DNA of 64,000 nt from Closterium sp. NIES-65 (lineage: Eukaryota > Streptophyta > Zygnematophyceae > Desmidiales > Closteriaceae), in the NCBI GenBank assembly GCA_948144175.1, contig CANXME010002124.1, positions 186,001-250,000 on the forward strand, given 5' to 3'. Under the pieces are notes generated by a model. That model was not told the DNA's origin, did not search any database, and worked only from the letters and a program-made list of their open reading frames with translations. Shown here in pieces: positions 63,619 to 64,000 of this stretch. Both the position numbers and the translations under genes were made by a program. Within the stretch, counting starts at the first letter, position 1. Every line of letters starts with the position of its first letter.

Positions 63619-64000
63619 CTATGGTGCAAGAAAAACCCTGTGACCAAGGCTCTCCTGAATGCTCGCAACATGACGAATCACATCCGCCATGAAAAAGAAC
63701 AAACTCGAGTCCCTCCCATCAAGCCCGCTTTTCCCAGCAGGGCTGTCCGCAGGCTGCCGGTTGTTACCAGTGAAATTAGTACACGGGCTCCCTCCGATGA
63801 TCAGATCAAACGGTCCGTATTCACTCACCAACGATTCCACAACCTCCCTGTTCAAAGACCTCACATTGTGATACAGCTGCAATAACTCCCCCAGCATCTG
63901 GTTGACCCCATCCCTCCCAGCCCTCTCCTCCGCCATTGCGGTTTCCCTCCACCACCTCCCCTCGGCATCGCGGCAGCTTTTCTCAAACTCCACACTCACG
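63619..64000 (-). CDS. DRM: DRM-type DNA (cytosine-5) methyltransferase, C-terminal end
   Basis: Minus-strand frame open to the window edge; the stop lies at 63619-63621. It reads EYGPFDLIIGGSPCTNFTGN, the methyltransferase motif IV with the catalytic Pro-Cys, followed after about 20 residues by SGLDGRDSSLFFFMADVI. In plant domains-rearranged methyltransferases the order of motifs is circularly permuted, so this motif block stands near the C-terminus, as here. DRM enzymes carry out RNA-directed de novo cytosine methylation in the nucleus. The N-terminal UBA domains and motifs VI-X would lie to the right, outside the window. Confidence 0.85.
   Translation of the reverse strand, partial: VSVEFEKSCRDAEGRWWRETAMAEERAGRDGVNQMLGELLQLYHNVRSLNREVVESLVSEYGPFDLIIGGSPCTNFTGNNRQPADSPAGKSGLDGRDSSLFFFMADVIRHVASIQESLGHRVFLAP

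Noticed and set aside
1..64000. tRNA or rRNA genes
   Set aside because: I found no cloverleaf with a GGTTCGAATCC-type arm and no rRNA core motifs. A tRNAscan run would be decisive.

Overview
The window is nuclear DNA from a green-lineage eukaryote, most likely a streptophyte. Genes are split by GT-AG introns. Plant-type families include a DRM-type DNA methyltransferase, an EXORDIUM/PHI-1 protein, a plant mitochondrial TatB-like protein, a GDP-sugar transporter of the GONST3/4 type and a chloroplast alpha/beta hydrolase. A charophyte such as a zygnematophyte (Closterium-like) fits best, but that is inference from gene content and GC-rich, repeat-loaded introns.

Layout. 1-2188 (-): HMG-box protein, 3' end outside the window. 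2630-13190 (copy A) and 14150-34420 (copy B): a tandem segmental duplication with the order TatB-like gene (-), U5 snRNA gene (+), small membrane protein gene (-), large secreted beta-helix gene (+). In copy A all genes look intact. In copy B the TatB and beta-helix genes are broken, while U5 and the small protein are kept. Copy B is about 9 kb longer, mainly because of a long-TIR element (19451-28310) that was itself invaded by a Ty1/copia retrotransposon (20279-27559, 133-bp LTRs, TSD TGTTT). 34938-37255 (-): Cys-rich plastid or secreted protein with an exon array. 37964-38722 (+): V-ATPase subunit D. 39767-47677 (+): alpha/beta hydrolase of 11 exons. 48061-49535 (-) and 51363-52816 (+): inverted pair of ZIP metal transporters, almost identical from exon 2 onward. 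53191-56054 (-): SAP-domain protein. 56730-58342 (+): TRAPP subunit 6. 58894-60197 (+): nucleotide-sugar transporter. 60666-62414 (-): EXORDIUM-like. 63619-64000 (-): C-terminus of a DRM methyltransferase.

Two patterns cut across the annotation. (1) A family of tiny palindromes, TTTTGAG-nnnn-CTCAAAA, with a variable and usually self-complementary 4-base centre. Nearly every clear copy lies between two direct repeats of 8 to about 85 bp of local sequence. In several cases the uninterrupted paralogue in copy A shows the empty site. (2) Exon echoes: fragments of nearly every exon of the hydrolase, beta-helix, TatB-B, Cys-rich and EXORDIUM genes are repeated one to six times in the adjoining intron, often with a splice site, and some have grown into minisatellites. 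Both look like one process, short tandem duplication with or without a hairpin at the junction. An assembly artefact must still be excluded from raw reads.
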